Assembly: GCA_945787585.1 (NCBI GenBank) | Contig: CALZIG010000185.1 | Location: 1-15,937, forward strand | Length of the DNA stretch: 15,937 nucleotides | Source of the DNA: an uncultured Gammaproteobacteria bacterium | GTDB lineage: Bacteria > Pseudomonadota > Gammaproteobacteria > SZUA-140 | Reading direction: 5' to 3' | Part shown: one piece after another, positions 1-8,633 of the stretch | Layout of the letters: every line of letters begins with the position of its first letter | How positions within the stretch are numbered: position 1 is the stretch's first letter | The notes under the pieces: generated by a model | The model's database searches: none | Told to the model about the DNA's origin: nothing | The model's input: only the letters and a program-made list of their open reading frames with translations | Program-made: the position numbers and the translations under genes

Positions 1-81
1 CACCTCTGGCGAACCAGTATCACCGTCTGCTCGTTGGTACTTGCTAACGACCTGTGATTTAGTTTCAGCGTTTAATCCCAT
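1..81 (-). CDS. rpsO: 30S ribosomal protein S15, 5' part only
   Basis: Reading from the ATG at 81, the 27 codons in the window encode a protein opening with MGLNAETK and reaching TGSPEV at the window edge. The TGSPEV stretch is the conserved N-terminal signature of ribosomal protein S15, which binds 16S rRNA in the platform of the small subunit. A good ribosome-binding site (AGAGGAA) lies 5 nt before the ATG. It follows truB on the same strand, the normal order in gammaproteobacteria, but is separated by about 110 nt that carry a promoter of its own. The rest of the gene lies beyond the left edge of the window. Confidence 0.93.
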   Translation of the reverse strand, partial: MGLNAETKSQVVSKYQRADGDTGSPEV

Positions 82-130
82 AATTTCCTCTGTGTTTTAC
101 AAACGTTACTTACTTTAAAAATGAGCGGGT

Positions 131-160
131 ATTTTATCGTTTTAAGTACATGAATGACAA
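131..160 (-). promoter_or_regulatory. Candidate sigma-70 promoter for rpsO
   Basis: On the minus strand TTGTCA (155-160) and TAAAAT (131-136) are separated by 18 nt, each matching five of six consensus bases. Transcription would start near 124 and give a leader of about 43 nt before rpsO. A separate rpsO promoter downstream of truB is the known arrangement in E. coli. The spacing is one base longer than ideal. Confidence 0.55.
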
Positions 161-194
161 GATAAATAACCACCCAGTCTGAATACCACCCGAA

Positions 195-1109
195 TTAGGC
201 ACTATTCAGCAGACGGCGCGGAGCCACCCGGCCATCTTCGAGAATCTGGCCCACCCCTAAAAAATCATTTTCGCCCTCAAACAGCTTCACCAACCCCTCA
301 CGCGGTGCCTGAGAGACCACCACTGCCTGGCCGCGTTTAAGAAAAAAGGCAACATCCTGCGATAGCCTCACCTCGGGCCAATGTGAAAGTGCGCTCTCCA
401 TCGGACACAACAGTCGATCCAGTGCATCAAAACCCTCTTCTGCAATCGCCTCTAACTGCACCGGGCTGATCATTTTTTCGCCACTAAATGGCCCCACACT
501 GAGACGCCGCAGCACGGCCACATGGGCACCACAGCCGAGTTGCTCGCCAATATCTTCGGCCAACGTACGGATATAGGTCCCTTTGGAACAGTGGACCTCG
601 AGTTCCAGCAGATCACCTTCTGCCGCCAGCATCTGAATACTATGGATAACAATGCTGCGCGACTTGCGTGGCACCTCAATCCCCTGGTGTGCCAGCTTAT
701 AGAGAGGTTGTCCGTTCTGCTTTAAGGCGGAGTGCATCGGGGGCACCTGCTCAATCCCTCCGATAAATTCAGCCAGTACTGCTTGCAGCTGAGTTTCGCT
801 GTAATCACCCACTTCTCGAGTGAGGATGGCATCGCCTTCGGCATCCGCTGTGTTGGTCTTGACACCAAGTTTGATCGTGACCTGATAACGCTTATCAGCA
901 TCCAGCAGAAAACCCGACATTTTAGTGGCCTCGCCGAGACAGATCGGTAGTAGCCCCGTAGCGAGTGGATCGAGACTGCCGGTATGCCCAGCCGTGTTCG
1001 CATTAAAGATTCGCTTCACCCGCTGCAAGACTGCGTTAGAACTCATCCCACCGGGTTTATCGAACAGAAGAATGCCGTTGATATTGCGTCCGGACTTACG
1101 ACGCGCCAT
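195..1109 (-). CDS. truB: tRNA pseudouridine-55 synthase
   Basis: The 304-residue product converts U55 of tRNA to pseudouridine in the T-loop. The N-terminus has the family motif NGILLFDKPGG (residues 11-21), followed by GHTGSLDPLATG, in which Asp47 is the expected catalytic aspartate; the KGTYIRTL motif and a C-terminal PUA-like TruB_C part ending in GRVAPRRLL are also present. Length is close to E. coli TruB (314). The reading frame stays open further upstream to 1154, but the ATG at 1109 is preferred because it aligns with the family N-terminus and has GAGGG about 10 nt upstream. With this start the gene overlaps the end of rbfA by 14 nt, suggesting translational coupling. Confidence 0.96.
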   Translation of the reverse strand: MARRKSGRNINGILLFDKPGGMSSNAVLQRVKRIFNANTAGHTGSLDPLATGLLPICLGEATKMSGFLLDADKRYQVTIKLGVKTNTADAEGDAILTREVGDYSETQLQAVLAEFIGGIEQVPPMHSALKQNGQPLYKLAHQGIEVPRKSRSIVIHSIQMLAAEGDLLELEVHCSKGTYIRTLAEDIGEQLGCGAHVAVLRRLSVGPFSGEKMISPVQLEAIAEEGFDALDRLLCPMESALSHWPEVRLSQDVAFFLKRGQAVVVSQAPREGLVKLFEGENDFLGVGQILEDGRVAPRRLLNSA

Positions 1110-1482
1110 CGTCGTTGTGCCCTCGGTTTTTGTCACTGGCCACCGCGGAATCAATCAGCGCCGACAGCGCAGTGCCGTGTTCAACAGAAGCGTCATAGTG
1201 GAAGCGCAGTGTCGGCACGACGCGCAGCTGCATACGTCGACCCAATGAGCGACGTAAAAAAGCAGCGGCGCTATTTAAAACCTTTACGCTCTCTGCAACA
1301 TCGTGGTCTTCATCAAGCAGTGTCACATGCACCTTGGCGTGTGACATATCAGGCGAAATATCGACACCCGTCACCGTGACCATTCCCACCCGCGGGTCTT
1401 TCACTTCCTGCTGAATTAACTGCGCTAACTCACGTCGAATCTGTTCCGCAACTCTTAGCGTGCGGCTGAACTCTTTAGCCAT
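1096..1482 (-). CDS. rbfA: Ribosome-binding factor A
   Basis: The 128-residue product matches RbfA, the KH-fold factor needed for 16S rRNA 5'-end maturation and 30S assembly at low temperature. Supporting features are the basic N-terminal helix (SRTLRVAEQIRRELAQLI), the VKDPRVG motif near residue 28, and the ILNSAAAFLRR-like and LGRRMQLRVVPTLRFHYD segments that form the type-II KH core. Length is as expected (E. coli 133). It sits between infB and truB as in most Gammaproteobacteria, 42 nt after infB, with GTGGA about 8 nt before the ATG. Its tail overlaps the start of truB. Confidence 0.95.
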   Translation of the reverse strand: MAKEFSRTLRVAEQIRRELAQLIQQEVKDPRVGMVTVTGVDISPDMSHAKVHVTLLDEDHDVAESVKVLNSAAAFLRRSLGRRMQLRVVPTLRFHYDASVEHGTALSALIDSAVASDKNRGHNDDGAS

Positions 1483-1524
1483 GACAATATTCCACTACGG
1501 TGATGCTTACACGGGATAGTACGA

Positions 1525-4131
1525 TCAAAGGGTACGCTCAACCGAAACTGTTTCATAAACCTCAATCTGATCGCCCGGTTTAACATCGTTGTAATTCTTG
1601 ACGCCAATACCACACTCGGTACCCGCACGCACTTCATTGACATCATCTTTAAAACGACGCAATGATTCCAGTTCACCTTCGTAGATCACTACATTGTCAC
1701 GCAATACTCGGATCGGATTGCTGCGTTTCACCGCACCCTCGATCACCAGACAGCCTGCAATCGCACCCAATTTTGGCGAAGTAAAGACATCGCGCACCTC
1801 GGCCATGCCGACGATCTGCTCTTTGATTTCGGGTGCCAACATGCCCGACAGTGAACTTCTCACATCATCAATCACATCGTAAATCACACTGTAATAACGC
1901 GGTGAGAGCCCAGACTCTTCACCGAGGCGGCGTGCCGTCGTATCGGCACGGACATTAAAACCGATCAGAATAGCATCCGAGGCAATCGCCAGATTGACAT
2001 CAGACTCGTTAATCCCACCGACACCAGAGGCGACAATTTTAACCGCCACTTCTTCATTCGAAAGTTTGGTCAATGAATCGCGTAACGCCTCGACAGAAAC
2101 TTTCACATCGGCCTTGATCAGCAGGTTAAGGATATCAACTTTATCCTTGCCCATTTGTGAGAAGACGTCTTCCATCTTCGAAGCCTTCTGACGTGCCAGT
2201 TGTACTTCACGAGATTTTGCCTGTCTAAACAGCGCGACTTCACGCGCCTTACGTTCGTCTGGCACGACCAGTACATCATCGCCAGCACTCGGTGTTCCGG
2301 AAAGTCCCAGTACCACTACCGGAATAGAAGGCCCTGCCTGTTCGACCGGTTGACCCGCTTCATCAAACATAGCGCGCACACGGCCATATTCCTGCCCGGC
2401 TAGCACCATATCGCCTTTGCGAAGAATACCGTTCTGCACCAGAATGGTTGCGACAGGACCGCGCCCCTTATCAAGGCTAGATTCAATCACCGCGCCTCTC
2501 GCTGCGCAATCTTCGACGGCTTTCAGTTCAAGCACTTCGGCCTGTAGCAGAATCGCATCCAGCAGCGCATCAATGCCGTCGCCGGTTTTGGCGGAGACAC
2601 CGACAAACATGGTCTCACCGCCCCACTCTTCCGGGATCACTTCCTGACTTACCAGCTCCTGCTTCACTCGGTCAATATCAGCCTCAGTCTTATCAATCTT
2701 ATTGATCGCAACGATCAGGGGTACACCGGCAGCCTTGGCGTGTTGAATCGCTTCGAGGGTCTGCGGTTTCACGCCATCATCGGCGGCCACCACTAAAATT
2801 ACAATATCGGTGACATCAGCACCACGCGCACGCATCGCGGTAAACGCGGCATGGCCCGGGGTATCGAGAAAACTGATCATGCCCTTGTCGGTCTCGACAT
2901 GGTACGCGCCCATATGCTGGGTGATACCGCCAGCCTCGCCACTCGCCACCTTGGCGCGACGGATATGATCCAGTAGTGATGTTTTACCGTGATCAACGTG
3001 GCCCATAATGGTGACCACTGGGGCACGCGCTACCTTTTCACCCTCAATCTCGTCATTCGACTGCTGCAACTCGTCTTCAACTGCATTCTCAGCGAGCGCT
3101 TTAGGGGTATGGCCCATCTCTTCCACCACGATGGATGCGGTGTCCTGATCAAGCACCTGATTAATGGTGACCATCGACCCCATCCCCATCAATACCTTAA
3201 TCAGCTCTGCGGCCTTAACCGACATCTTCTGCGCCAACTCTGAGACCGTAATGGTTTCAGGAATGGTGACTTCGCGGACGACTGGCGCGGTTGGCATGGC
3301 AAAGCCGTGCTTACCACCACCCGTGACCGCTGGCTTCGCCTTAAACTTACCCTTTTTCTTACGTCTACCCGCCTTATCACCAGCCACATGAAGTTCACGA
3401 CGACCATATTTGGTAGAGCGTTCATCACCCCGACTGTCTTTCTCTTTCCCTTTGCGCTTGCCTTTCTTTTCATTCGCCGAGCCCGTTTCGACGGCTGGCG
3501 CAGCGGCGATGGCGGCTGCCTTGGCTACTCTGGCAGCCTCAACTTCCTGCTCAGCCGCCACATGTTCATTGGCGGCAGCCTTCACAGCGACCATTGCCGC
3601 TTGCTCCGCAGCCCGCTTCATCTCTTCAATCTTGAGAAGTTGCGCCGCTTCTGCTGCCTGCTTTTCTTTTACCTCATTCAGCTCACGCTCTTGCCTGGCA
3701 AGCTCATCCTTTACTGCACTTTTTTCGACAAAATCCGTCTCGAGCGCTTCACTTTCAGCCTCTTTACTTTCGTCTGATTGATTAGCCGTTTCTTCTTCCG
3801 CAATCAGTTCACTGCGTTTGGCATAGGTGCGCTTACTGCGAAACTCAACATTGACCTTTTTGACCTTTTTAATCCGCCCCTGCGTGCTGCTCTGTTCGAG
3901 CTCACTGACAGTCTTACGGCGCAACGTAATTTTTTTCGGTTCACGTTTCACCGGCTCATCGGCTTCTCCATGACTACGGCGCAAATACCCCAGTAGCTCC
4001 ATCTTATCTTCATCACTGATTGATTCATTTTCATCCTTGATTGAACGACCAGCCTCACTTAACTGGGCAATCAATCGATCCACTGGAATGCCAACTACTT
4101 CAGCAAGTTGTTTTACCGTAACTTCAGCCAT
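1525..4131 (-). CDS. infB: Translation initiation factor IF-2
   Basis: This 868-residue GTPase places initiator fMet-tRNA in the P site and promotes subunit joining. The N-terminus carries one IF2_N helical module (residues 1-50) and a second just before the G domain ([18 protein letters not shown]). Between them, roughly residues 60-270, is a long low-complexity linker rich in Lys, Glu, Ala and Arg. The G domain starts with GHVDHGKT at residues 377-384, followed by DTPGH and NKID; domains II to IV follow, including the C-terminal part that binds fMet. Length is typical (E. coli 890). The ATG is 15 nt after the nusA stop; the ribosome-binding site is poor, so translation may depend on nusA. 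The biased linker produces long spurious frames on the other strand. Confidence 0.97.
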   Translation of the reverse strand: MAEVTVKQLAEVVGIPVDRLIAQLSEAGRSIKDENESISDEDKMELLGYLRRSHGEADEPVKREPKKITLRRKTVSELEQSSTQGRIKKVKKVNVEFRSKRTYAKRSELIAEEETANQSDESKEAESEALETDFVEKSAVKDELARQERELNEVKEKQAAEAAQLLKIEEMKRAAEQAAMVAVKAAANEHVAAEQEVEAARVAKAAAIAAAPAVETGSANEKKGKRKGKEKDSRGDERSTKYGRRELHVAGDKAGRRKKKGKFKAKPAVTGGGKHGFAMPTAPVVREVTIPETITVSELAQKMSVKAAELIKVLMGMGSMVTINQVLDQDTASIVVEEMGHTPKALAENAVEDELQQSNDEIEGEKVARAPVVTIMGHVDHGKTSLLDHIRRAKVASGEAGGITQHMGAYHVETDKGMISFLDTPGHAAFTAMRARGADVTDIVILVVAADDGVKPQTLEAIQHAKAAGVPLIVAINKIDKTEADIDRVKQELVSQEVIPEEWGGETMFVGVSAKTGDGIDALLDAILLQAEVLELKAVEDCAARGAVIESSLDKGRGPVATILVQNGILRKGDMVLAGQEYGRVRAMFDEAGQPVEQAGPSIPVVVLGLSGTPSAGDDVLVVPDERKAREVALFRQAKSREVQLARQKASKMEDVFSQMGKDKVDILNLLIKADVKVSVEALRDSLTKLSNEEVAVKIVASGVGGINESDVNLAIASDAILIGFNVRADTTARRLGEESGLSPRYYSVIYDVIDDVRSSLSGMLAPEIKEQIVGMAEVRDVFTSPKLGAIAGCLVIEGAVKRSNPIRVLRDNVVIYEGELESLRRFKDDVNEVRAGTECGIGVKNYNDVKPGDQIEVYETVSVERTL

Positions 4132-4146
4132 GCGTTTCTACCGATT

Positions 4147-5655
4147 TTAACCTTGATTGACTTGCTCATTCTCAAACCACGGTGCTCGTGCAGCCATGAT
4201 CAATGCACTCGCGCGCACCTCATCCAGTCCTTCAATTTCAAGCAGCTCATCCACCGCCTGCTCTGCCAGGTCTTCCTGGGTCACGATGCCACTACTCGCC
4301 AACAAATATGCAAGGGTCTTATCCATACCTTCCAGTGCAAGCAGATCGGCTGCCGGTTCCGCATCACCAATCTTCTCTTCAGTGGCAATTTCGCGAGTCA
4401 GCAGTACATCTCGTGCGCGTTCACGTAATTCCTGAACGATATCTTCATCAAACTCTTCTATCGCAAGCAACTCTTTTGTCGGAACGTAAGCCACTTCCTC
4501 GATACTGGAAAAACCTTCCTGTACGAAAATCAATGCGATCTCTTCATCCACATCCAGATGCTGCATAAACAGATTTTTCAGTGCTTCGCCTTCAGCCTCG
4601 CTCTTCTCTTCTGCCTGCGCCTCAGTCATGATGTTGAGTTCCCAGCCGGTCAATTGACTCGCCAGACGTACGTTCTGTCCACCACGACCAATCGCCTGTG
4701 ACAGATGCTCTTCGCCTACCGCCAGATCCATACTGTGGGCATCTTCATCCACCACAATCGATTCAACTTCCGCCGGTGACATCGCATTAATCACAAACTG
4801 CGCCGGATTTTCATCCCACAAAATAATGTCGATGCGTTCACCGCCAAGTTCATTCGAGACACTCTGCACCCGAGAACCGCGCATCCCAACACAGGCACCC
4901 ACAGGATCAATCCGGTCATCATTGGCATGCACAGCAATCTTGGCGCGCAGCCCTGGGTCACGTGCTGCACCGAGGATATCGATCAGCCCTTCGCCAACTT
5001 CTGGCACCTCAAGCTTGAATAGTTCCACCAGCAATTCTGGTGCGGTACGACTAATAAAGAGTTGTGCGCCACGCTGCTCTGAACGCACATCCTGCAGATA
5101 GCCGCGCAGACGATCACCCGCACGTACCGCTTCACGCGGGATCATATCTTCACGCGAAACCAATGCCTCTGCATTACCGCCAAGATCAAGGATCGCGTTG
5201 CCGCGTTCAATGCGCTTCACCACACCGGTCACTAGCTCACCCACGCGATCTTTATATTGCTCGACGACCTGTGCGCGCTCCGCCTCGCGAACCTTCTGCA
5301 TGATGACCTGTTTGGCGGCCTGTGCAGCGATGCGACCAAAAGCCACCGATTCAATCGGCTCTTCAATCTTGCCGCCGACCTCAGCGTTAGGATCACGCTC
5401 TCTGGCTTCACTAAGCGTTAATTGAGTTACGTCCTCTTCGATTTCTTGCGAGTCGTCCGCGTAGATATCCCAGTAACGAAACGTCTCATAGTCGCCCGTG
5501 TCGCGATCAATCGAAACACGCACGGCGATGTCATCGCTATAACGCTTCTTCGTCGCTGTCGCGAGGGCAGCTTCGATCGCCTCGATAATGACCTCTTTGC
5601 CAATCCCCCTTTCATTGGAGACTGCGTCAACCACCAATAATATCTCTTTGCTCAT
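4147..5655 (-). CDS. nusA: Transcription termination/antitermination protein NusA
   Basis: The 502-residue product binds RNA polymerase and RNA, and modulates pausing, intrinsic termination and antitermination. An N-terminal polymerase-binding domain (about 1-130) is followed by an S1 domain (about 135-200), then KH1 with GACVGMRG near residue 250 and KH2 with IGRGGQNV near residue 321. The C-terminal 140 residues hold two acidic helix-hairpin-helix repeats (roughly 360-425 and 435-495), the form seen in Gammaproteobacteria and absent from Firmicutes NusA. GAGG sits 7 nt before the ATG. It lies 64 nt after rimP and 15 nt before infB. NusA is a plausible feedback regulator of its own operon through the terminator ahead of rimP. 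Confidence 0.97.
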   Translation of the reverse strand: MSKEILLVVDAVSNERGIGKEVIIEAIEAALATATKKRYSDDIAVRVSIDRDTGDYETFRYWDIYADDSQEIEEDVTQLTLSEARERDPNAEVGGKIEEPIESVAFGRIAAQAAKQVIMQKVREAERAQVVEQYKDRVGELVTGVVKRIERGNAILDLGGNAEALVSREDMIPREAVRAGDRLRGYLQDVRSEQRGAQLFISRTAPELLVELFKLEVPEVGEGLIDILGAARDPGLRAKIAVHANDDRIDPVGACVGMRGSRVQSVSNELGGERIDIILWDENPAQFVINAMSPAEVESIVVDEDAHSMDLAVGEEHLSQAIGRGGQNVRLASQLTGWELNIMTEAQAEEKSEAEGEALKNLFMQHLDVDEEIALIFVQEGFSSIEEVAYVPTKELLAIEEFDEDIVQELRERARDVLLTREIATEEKIGDAEPAADLLALEGMDKTLAYLLASSGIVTQEDLAEQAVDELLEIEGLDEVRASALIMAARAPWFENEQVNQG

Positions 5656-5719
5656 AATACTGCCTCTATCTCAATCCCGGTGCAGGCATGCGTGCCGACA
5701 CCAATATTCTGCTGGTCCT

Positions 5720-6181
5720 TTATTCTACAATCAAGCGAGCCTTTTCGATGCTGGCCCATGGCAGGCTGAAGACTTCATCATCGACTGCCAGCCCTACCCG
5801 TTGATCCTCTATCTGTACGCCCTGTAGCGTACCCTTAAAATTGCGTCGTCCATCCAGCGGTATCTGTAATCTAATCTGTGCAAGATGTCCGCTAAAGCGC
5901 TCAAAATCTTCAAATTTAAACAGCGGCCTTTCAATGCCCGGCGACGAGACTTCCAGCACGTAGTGACCACTAATCGGATCTTCAACTTCCAGCACACCGC
6001 TGACCTGGTGACTCACTTCACTGCAATCATCAACGGTGATGCCGTCAGACTTATCGATATAAATACGTAACAGTGAGTGTTTTCCCTGCGGCAAGTACTC
6101 TAACCCGACGAATTCAAAACCCAACGCGATGACCACTGGACTCAGGAGATCCTCTAACTTTGTATGTGCTCGACCCGCCAT
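5720..6181 (-). CDS. rimP: Ribosome maturation factor RimP
   Basis: The 153-residue product matches RimP (formerly YhbC), needed for early 30S assembly. Recognisable segments are ALGFEFVGLEY, LRIYIDKSDGITVDDC, SHQVSGVLEVEDPI and EVSSPGIERPLF, followed by the C-terminal SH3-like domain. The ATG at 6181 is chosen because it aligns with the family start. The frame is open to a TTG at 6229, but that codon lies inside the upstream terminator hairpin and is not credible. Oddly, a GGGGAG directly abuts the ATG with no spacing, so the usable ribosome-binding site is unclear; an AGG lies 12 nt upstream. It is the first gene of the operon, as usual, but no initiator tRNA gene precedes it. Confidence 0.93.
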   Translation of the reverse strand: MAGRAHTKLEDLLSPVVIALGFEFVGLEYLPQGKHSLLRIYIDKSDGITVDDCSEVSHQVSGVLEVEDPISGHYVLEVSSPGIERPLFKFEDFERFSGHLAQIRLQIPLDGRRNFKGTLQGVQIEDQRVGLAVDDEVFSLPWASIEKARLIVE

Positions 6182-6384
6182 CTCCCCGCCATGCCTAATA
6201 AAAGGTCTAAAAACAAAAAATGGGCGCAAGGCCCACTTTTAAAAAACTTTAGTCTGATGCCCATCGATACGACATCAAAATGCCGCTCAATTCACAAAGC
6301 GGTCATTTACCAATGTATAATCAAAAGCTTACATACATTACCACTTACTCAAACCCGTATCTAACAACAGCACTTCACTGTCCG
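6182..6384 (-). promoter_or_regulatory. 5' leader of the rimP-nusA-infB operon
   Basis: This is the stretch between the inferred start of transcription (about 6384) and the rimP ATG. It contains a small hairpin (CCGCT paired with AGCGG, around 6283-6302), a second (TGATG with CATCA, around 6254-6276), and then an intrinsic terminator at 6215-6240. The bases AUGGGC of the transcript (6264-6259) can pair for 6 bp with the terminator's 3' arm GCCCAU (6225-6220), which would prevent the terminator stem. This is what an attenuator looks like, but pairing was judged by eye and no factor is identified. Confidence 0.45.
6215..6240 (-). terminator. Intrinsic terminator just upstream of rimP
   Basis: On the minus strand AAAAG precedes a TGGGC/GCCCA stem with a five-base loop (6221-6235), followed by TTTTTT, G and more T residues. 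The flanking A and T runs can extend the stem. It would also work weakly on the plus strand (tail CTTTT). It lies 34 nt before the rimP start and downstream of the likely rimP promoter, so it may serve as an attenuator, and it may also end readthrough from the trhP cluster. Confidence 0.75.
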
Positions 6385-6411
6385 AGGGCTATTATATGGA
6401 TGAATAGCCTT
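6385..6411. repeat. Inverted repeat overlapping the rimP promoter
   Basis: GGCTATT (6387-6393) and AATAGCC (6403-6409) form perfect 7-bp arms around a 9-base centre, extendable by a G-T and an A-T pair. The dyad covers the -10 element and part of the spacer of the rimP promoter, so it could be an operator. On the plus strand it is followed by TTTTT (6410-6414), so it also resembles an intrinsic terminator for plus-strand transcription. Confidence 0.5.
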
Positions 6412-6419
6412 TTTATCAA
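6391..6419 (-). promoter_or_regulatory. Near-consensus sigma-70 promoter for the rimP-nusA operon
   Basis: On the minus strand TTGATA (6414-6419) and a perfect TATAAT (6391-6396) are separated by exactly 17 nt. The bases after the -10 element (AGCCCTC) are GC-rich, a discriminator type common at stringently controlled genes of the translation machinery. Transcription would start near 6384. No better candidate lies between here and rimP. Confidence 0.72.
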
Positions 6420-6500
6420 TAACTCATATGGGGATATTTTACTGAGCACACCAATCATTTCAATAAATTAGCCAAACAAAGCCGATTTATCCTCAGTTCC

Positions 6501-7583
6501 TCAAATATCCCGGGCACAGCGAAAACCGACATCTTCGGAACGTAGTTCTGCTTCAGCAAACTGGCGTGCGGCACCGCGAAAAAACATACTCAAGGCATAA
6601 TGCCCAACGCCACCGCCACCGCCACGAATGACCCTGTTTTTTTCGCCAAACAGGTCGCTTTGATAGTCAGAGCCTTCATAGGGCTGGTACCAGTCCGCCA
6701 CCCACTCCCACACATTACCGGCCATATCAAAGGCACCGTCGGGCGATTTATTACCGGGGTATGAACCAATCGGGGCGATCCCCTCTTCCCAGTCAGAATC
6801 ATCACCGGTGTTGGTAATCTTCACATCCCACTGATTGCCCCACGGGTATTCGCGCCCATCGATACCACGGGCTGCGCGCTCCCACTCGGCTTCACGCGGG
6901 AGGCGTTTGCCACGCCATTGGCAATAGATGACGGCCTCCTGCCAGATCACATCGGTCACTGGCAACAGATCCAGTTTATTTTGCACCTCGACCATCGCAG
7001 CCATCAGCGCCTCACGCTCCATCACGCGCGTGTCCATATCGAGCTTAAAATCGTTGGCAGCGATCTCACGCAGACGCGCAATGTCCATGCGCTGCGCCTC
7101 TTCCATGGTCAAGCCGTAACCGTTATTCCCCCACAAAAAAGGCAACAGACGATCGGTAGAAAGAATGAATTCTTTATATTCAGCATTACTGGTTTCATAA
7201 GTATCGATCATGAATGCGCCCAGTTGGCGTTTATGCTCAGGGTGCTCATTAACGAACAGCGGCGTCGAAAAACCGTAGCGCTCCTGCAACCCCTCATCAT
7301 CGATTTTATTACTCCCCATGATGAACTCGCCGGGCGGCACCATCACCATCGGGATCTGCGCAGTGCTCGACAGCGATTTACCCAACTGCAACTCCTGCTG
7401 GCTCAGCATATCCTGCGGTGCCTTTTTGGTGGAGCTCTTTGGGCTGCTTGCCATGCTAGCGGTAGCGCTGTTCGTTGACTGAGCGGGCGTCATTGATGCG
7501 GCTGAATCCAGCCCCGGATTTTTATCGCAGGCCAGCAATCCAGCACTTGCCAATAACACCCACCACCACTTCACATTATTCAT
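6501..7583 (-). CDS. SUMF1 (FGE-sulfatase fold) lipoprotein lacking the FGE cysteine pair
   Basis: The 360-residue product opens with a lipoprotein signal: hydrophobic residues 6-18 and the lipobox LLAC with Cys19, followed by Asp20, which in E. coli favours retention in the inner membrane. After a Ser/Thr/Ala linker, a SUMF1 domain spans about residue 78 to the end, with VPPGEFIMGS, CQWRGKRLPREAEWERAARG, GNVWEWVADW and a terminal VGFRCA. In true formylglycine-generating enzymes a C-X4-C pair follows the GGS motif; here that stretch reads RGGGGGVGHYALSMFFRG with no cysteine, so sulfatase activation is unlikely. It begins 6 nt after the dihaem SUMF1 gene, with GGAG about 10 nt before the ATG, so the two are co-translated and probably partners. 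Its substrate is unknown. Confidence 0.85.
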   Translation of the reverse strand: MNNVKWWWVLLASAGLLACDKNPGLDSAASMTPAQSTNSATASMASSPKSSTKKAPQDMLSQQELQLGKSLSSTAQIPMVMVPPGEFIMGSNKIDDEGLQERYGFSTPLFVNEHPEHKRQLGAFMIDTYETSNAEYKEFILSTDRLLPFLWGNNGYGLTMEEAQRMDIARLREIAANDFKLDMDTRVMEREALMAAMVEVQNKLDLLPVTDVIWQEAVIYCQWRGKRLPREAEWERAARGIDGREYPWGNQWDVKITNTGDDSDWEEGIAPIGSYPGNKSPDGAFDMAGNVWEWVADWYQPYEGSDYQSDLFGEKNRVIRGGGGGVGHYALSMFFRGAARQFAEAELRSEDVGFRCARDI

Positions 7584-7589
7584 CTTGCT

Positions 7590-8633
7590 TTACTCCGAAA
7601 CCGTCACATCTTTTGCGCAACGAAAACCAAAGGTATCGTTTTTGGTGCGCTTCGCAAAAAAGGCACGATTAAACAGCGGCGCCGAGATGCCACATTTATA
7701 AAATGAACAATCAAACCACGAGCCACCCTTGAGGGTTTTATAACGCTCACCATAATTTTCCGATGAAACCTTATTGCCCGGATACTGGTAATACCAGGAA
7801 TCGGTCCACTCCCACACATTACCAGAAGTATCGTACAGGCCATAGGCGCTTACCCCTTGCTCGAAGGCACCCACTGGCGAGGTATCTCCGGTTTGACCTG
7901 CCGCGTTCCAACGCACCGGATTGTTGCTCTTTGCCGGATCAAACAGCGCCCCCCAAGGATAGGTACGGCCATCACCGTTCCGCGCTGCCTTTTCCCACTC
8001 TTTGTCGGTCGGTAGCCGTTTTCCAGCCCACTCACAATATTCAACGGCATCATCCCAGCCGACAAACGTCACCGGGTGATCGGCCTTGCCTTCGGGATAG
8101 GTACGATTTCTAAAATGCGCAGGGGAACGCTTGTTTGAGGCCTTGATATAAGCCTCGTATTGCAGGTTGGTCACTTCAAACTTATCGATCTGATAGGCAT
8201 CAAGATAGACCTCATGCATCGGCCCTTCATCGGGAAGGCGGTTATTGGTGCCCATGATAAAAGTCCCGGCCGGTATCTCGACCATCTGATGCGGCGCCGC
8301 ACCGATGCGAGATTGCGTGTAATAAAGTGGCAGTGACATTCCGGCATCAACGGGTAAATTAAGCGCAGGGTCAACACCTGCTTCACCACTCAAAGTCGCC
8401 GCTGAAAAGTCACCCACTTGCATCTGCTGTTCAGTGTGACATTGCGAGCAACTCGCCGCTGGCTGTACCAACACCTTCACCAGATCTGCAATGCCCGCTT
8501 TATGGCAACTGACACACTGCTTATTCGAATGCAGATGATCCTGAGGACGTTCAGCTGCGATCATCGGTAGACTTTGTAACAGCAGTAGCAAAAAAAACAG
8601 CGCAGGCAATGGCATCATAAAAATCCGGTTCAC
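7590..8633 (-). CDS. Secreted dihaem c-type protein fused to a SUMF1/FGE-like domain
   Basis: The 347-residue product has a Sec signal peptide (hydrophobic residues 10-26, AA at about 26-27), then two CXXCH haem-c attachment motifs, CVSCH at 40-44 and CSQCH at 62-66, and a SUMF1 domain from about residue 115 (VEIPAGTFIMGT, CEWAGKRLPTDKEWEKAARNG, GNVWEWTDSW, FGFRCA). After GGSWFD there is Cys309-X4-Cys314, the spacing of the copper-binding catalytic pair in formylglycine-generating enzymes, though shifted by one residue relative to GGS. It should act in the periplasm. The GTG at 8633 overlaps the trhP stop by 4 nt and gives Arg3 before the hydrophobic core; an ATG at 8618 is an alternative. 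The family role is inferred only; it could be an oxidase, a redox sensor or a structural protein. Confidence 0.88.
   Translation of the reverse strand: MNRIFMMPLPALFFLLLLLQSLPMIAAERPQDHLHSNKQCVSCHKAGIADLVKVLVQPAASCSQCHTEQQMQVGDFSAATLSGEAGVDPALNLPVDAGMSLPLYYTQSRIGAAPHQMVEIPAGTFIMGTNNRLPDEGPMHEVYLDAYQIDKFEVTNLQYEAYIKASNKRSPAHFRNRTYPEGKADHPVTFVGWDDAVEYCEWAGKRLPTDKEWEKAARNGDGRTYPWGALFDPAKSNNPVRWNAAGQTGDTSPVGAFEQGVSAYGLYDTSGNVWEWTDSWYYQYPGNKVSSENYGERYKTLKGGSWFDCSFYKCGISAPLFNRAFFAKRTKNDTFGFRCAKDVTVSE

Noticed and set aside
3307..3781. Long plus-strand frames of 123 and 156 codons opposite infB
   Set aside because: They are shadows of the Lys/Glu/Ala-rich linker of IF-2, whose biased codons leave the other strand free of stops. 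The product shows no family and there is no ribosome-binding site.
6182..6500. Initiator tRNA (metY) or tRNA-Leu upstream of rimP, as in E. coli
   Set aside because: No cloverleaf, CCA end or T-loop consensus (GTTCRA) is visible on either strand.
6501..8633. Annotating the SUMF1 genes as sulfatase-activating FGE
   Set aside because: The lipoprotein lacks the cysteine pair, the dihaem protein has it shifted by one residue, and no sulfatase lies in the window.
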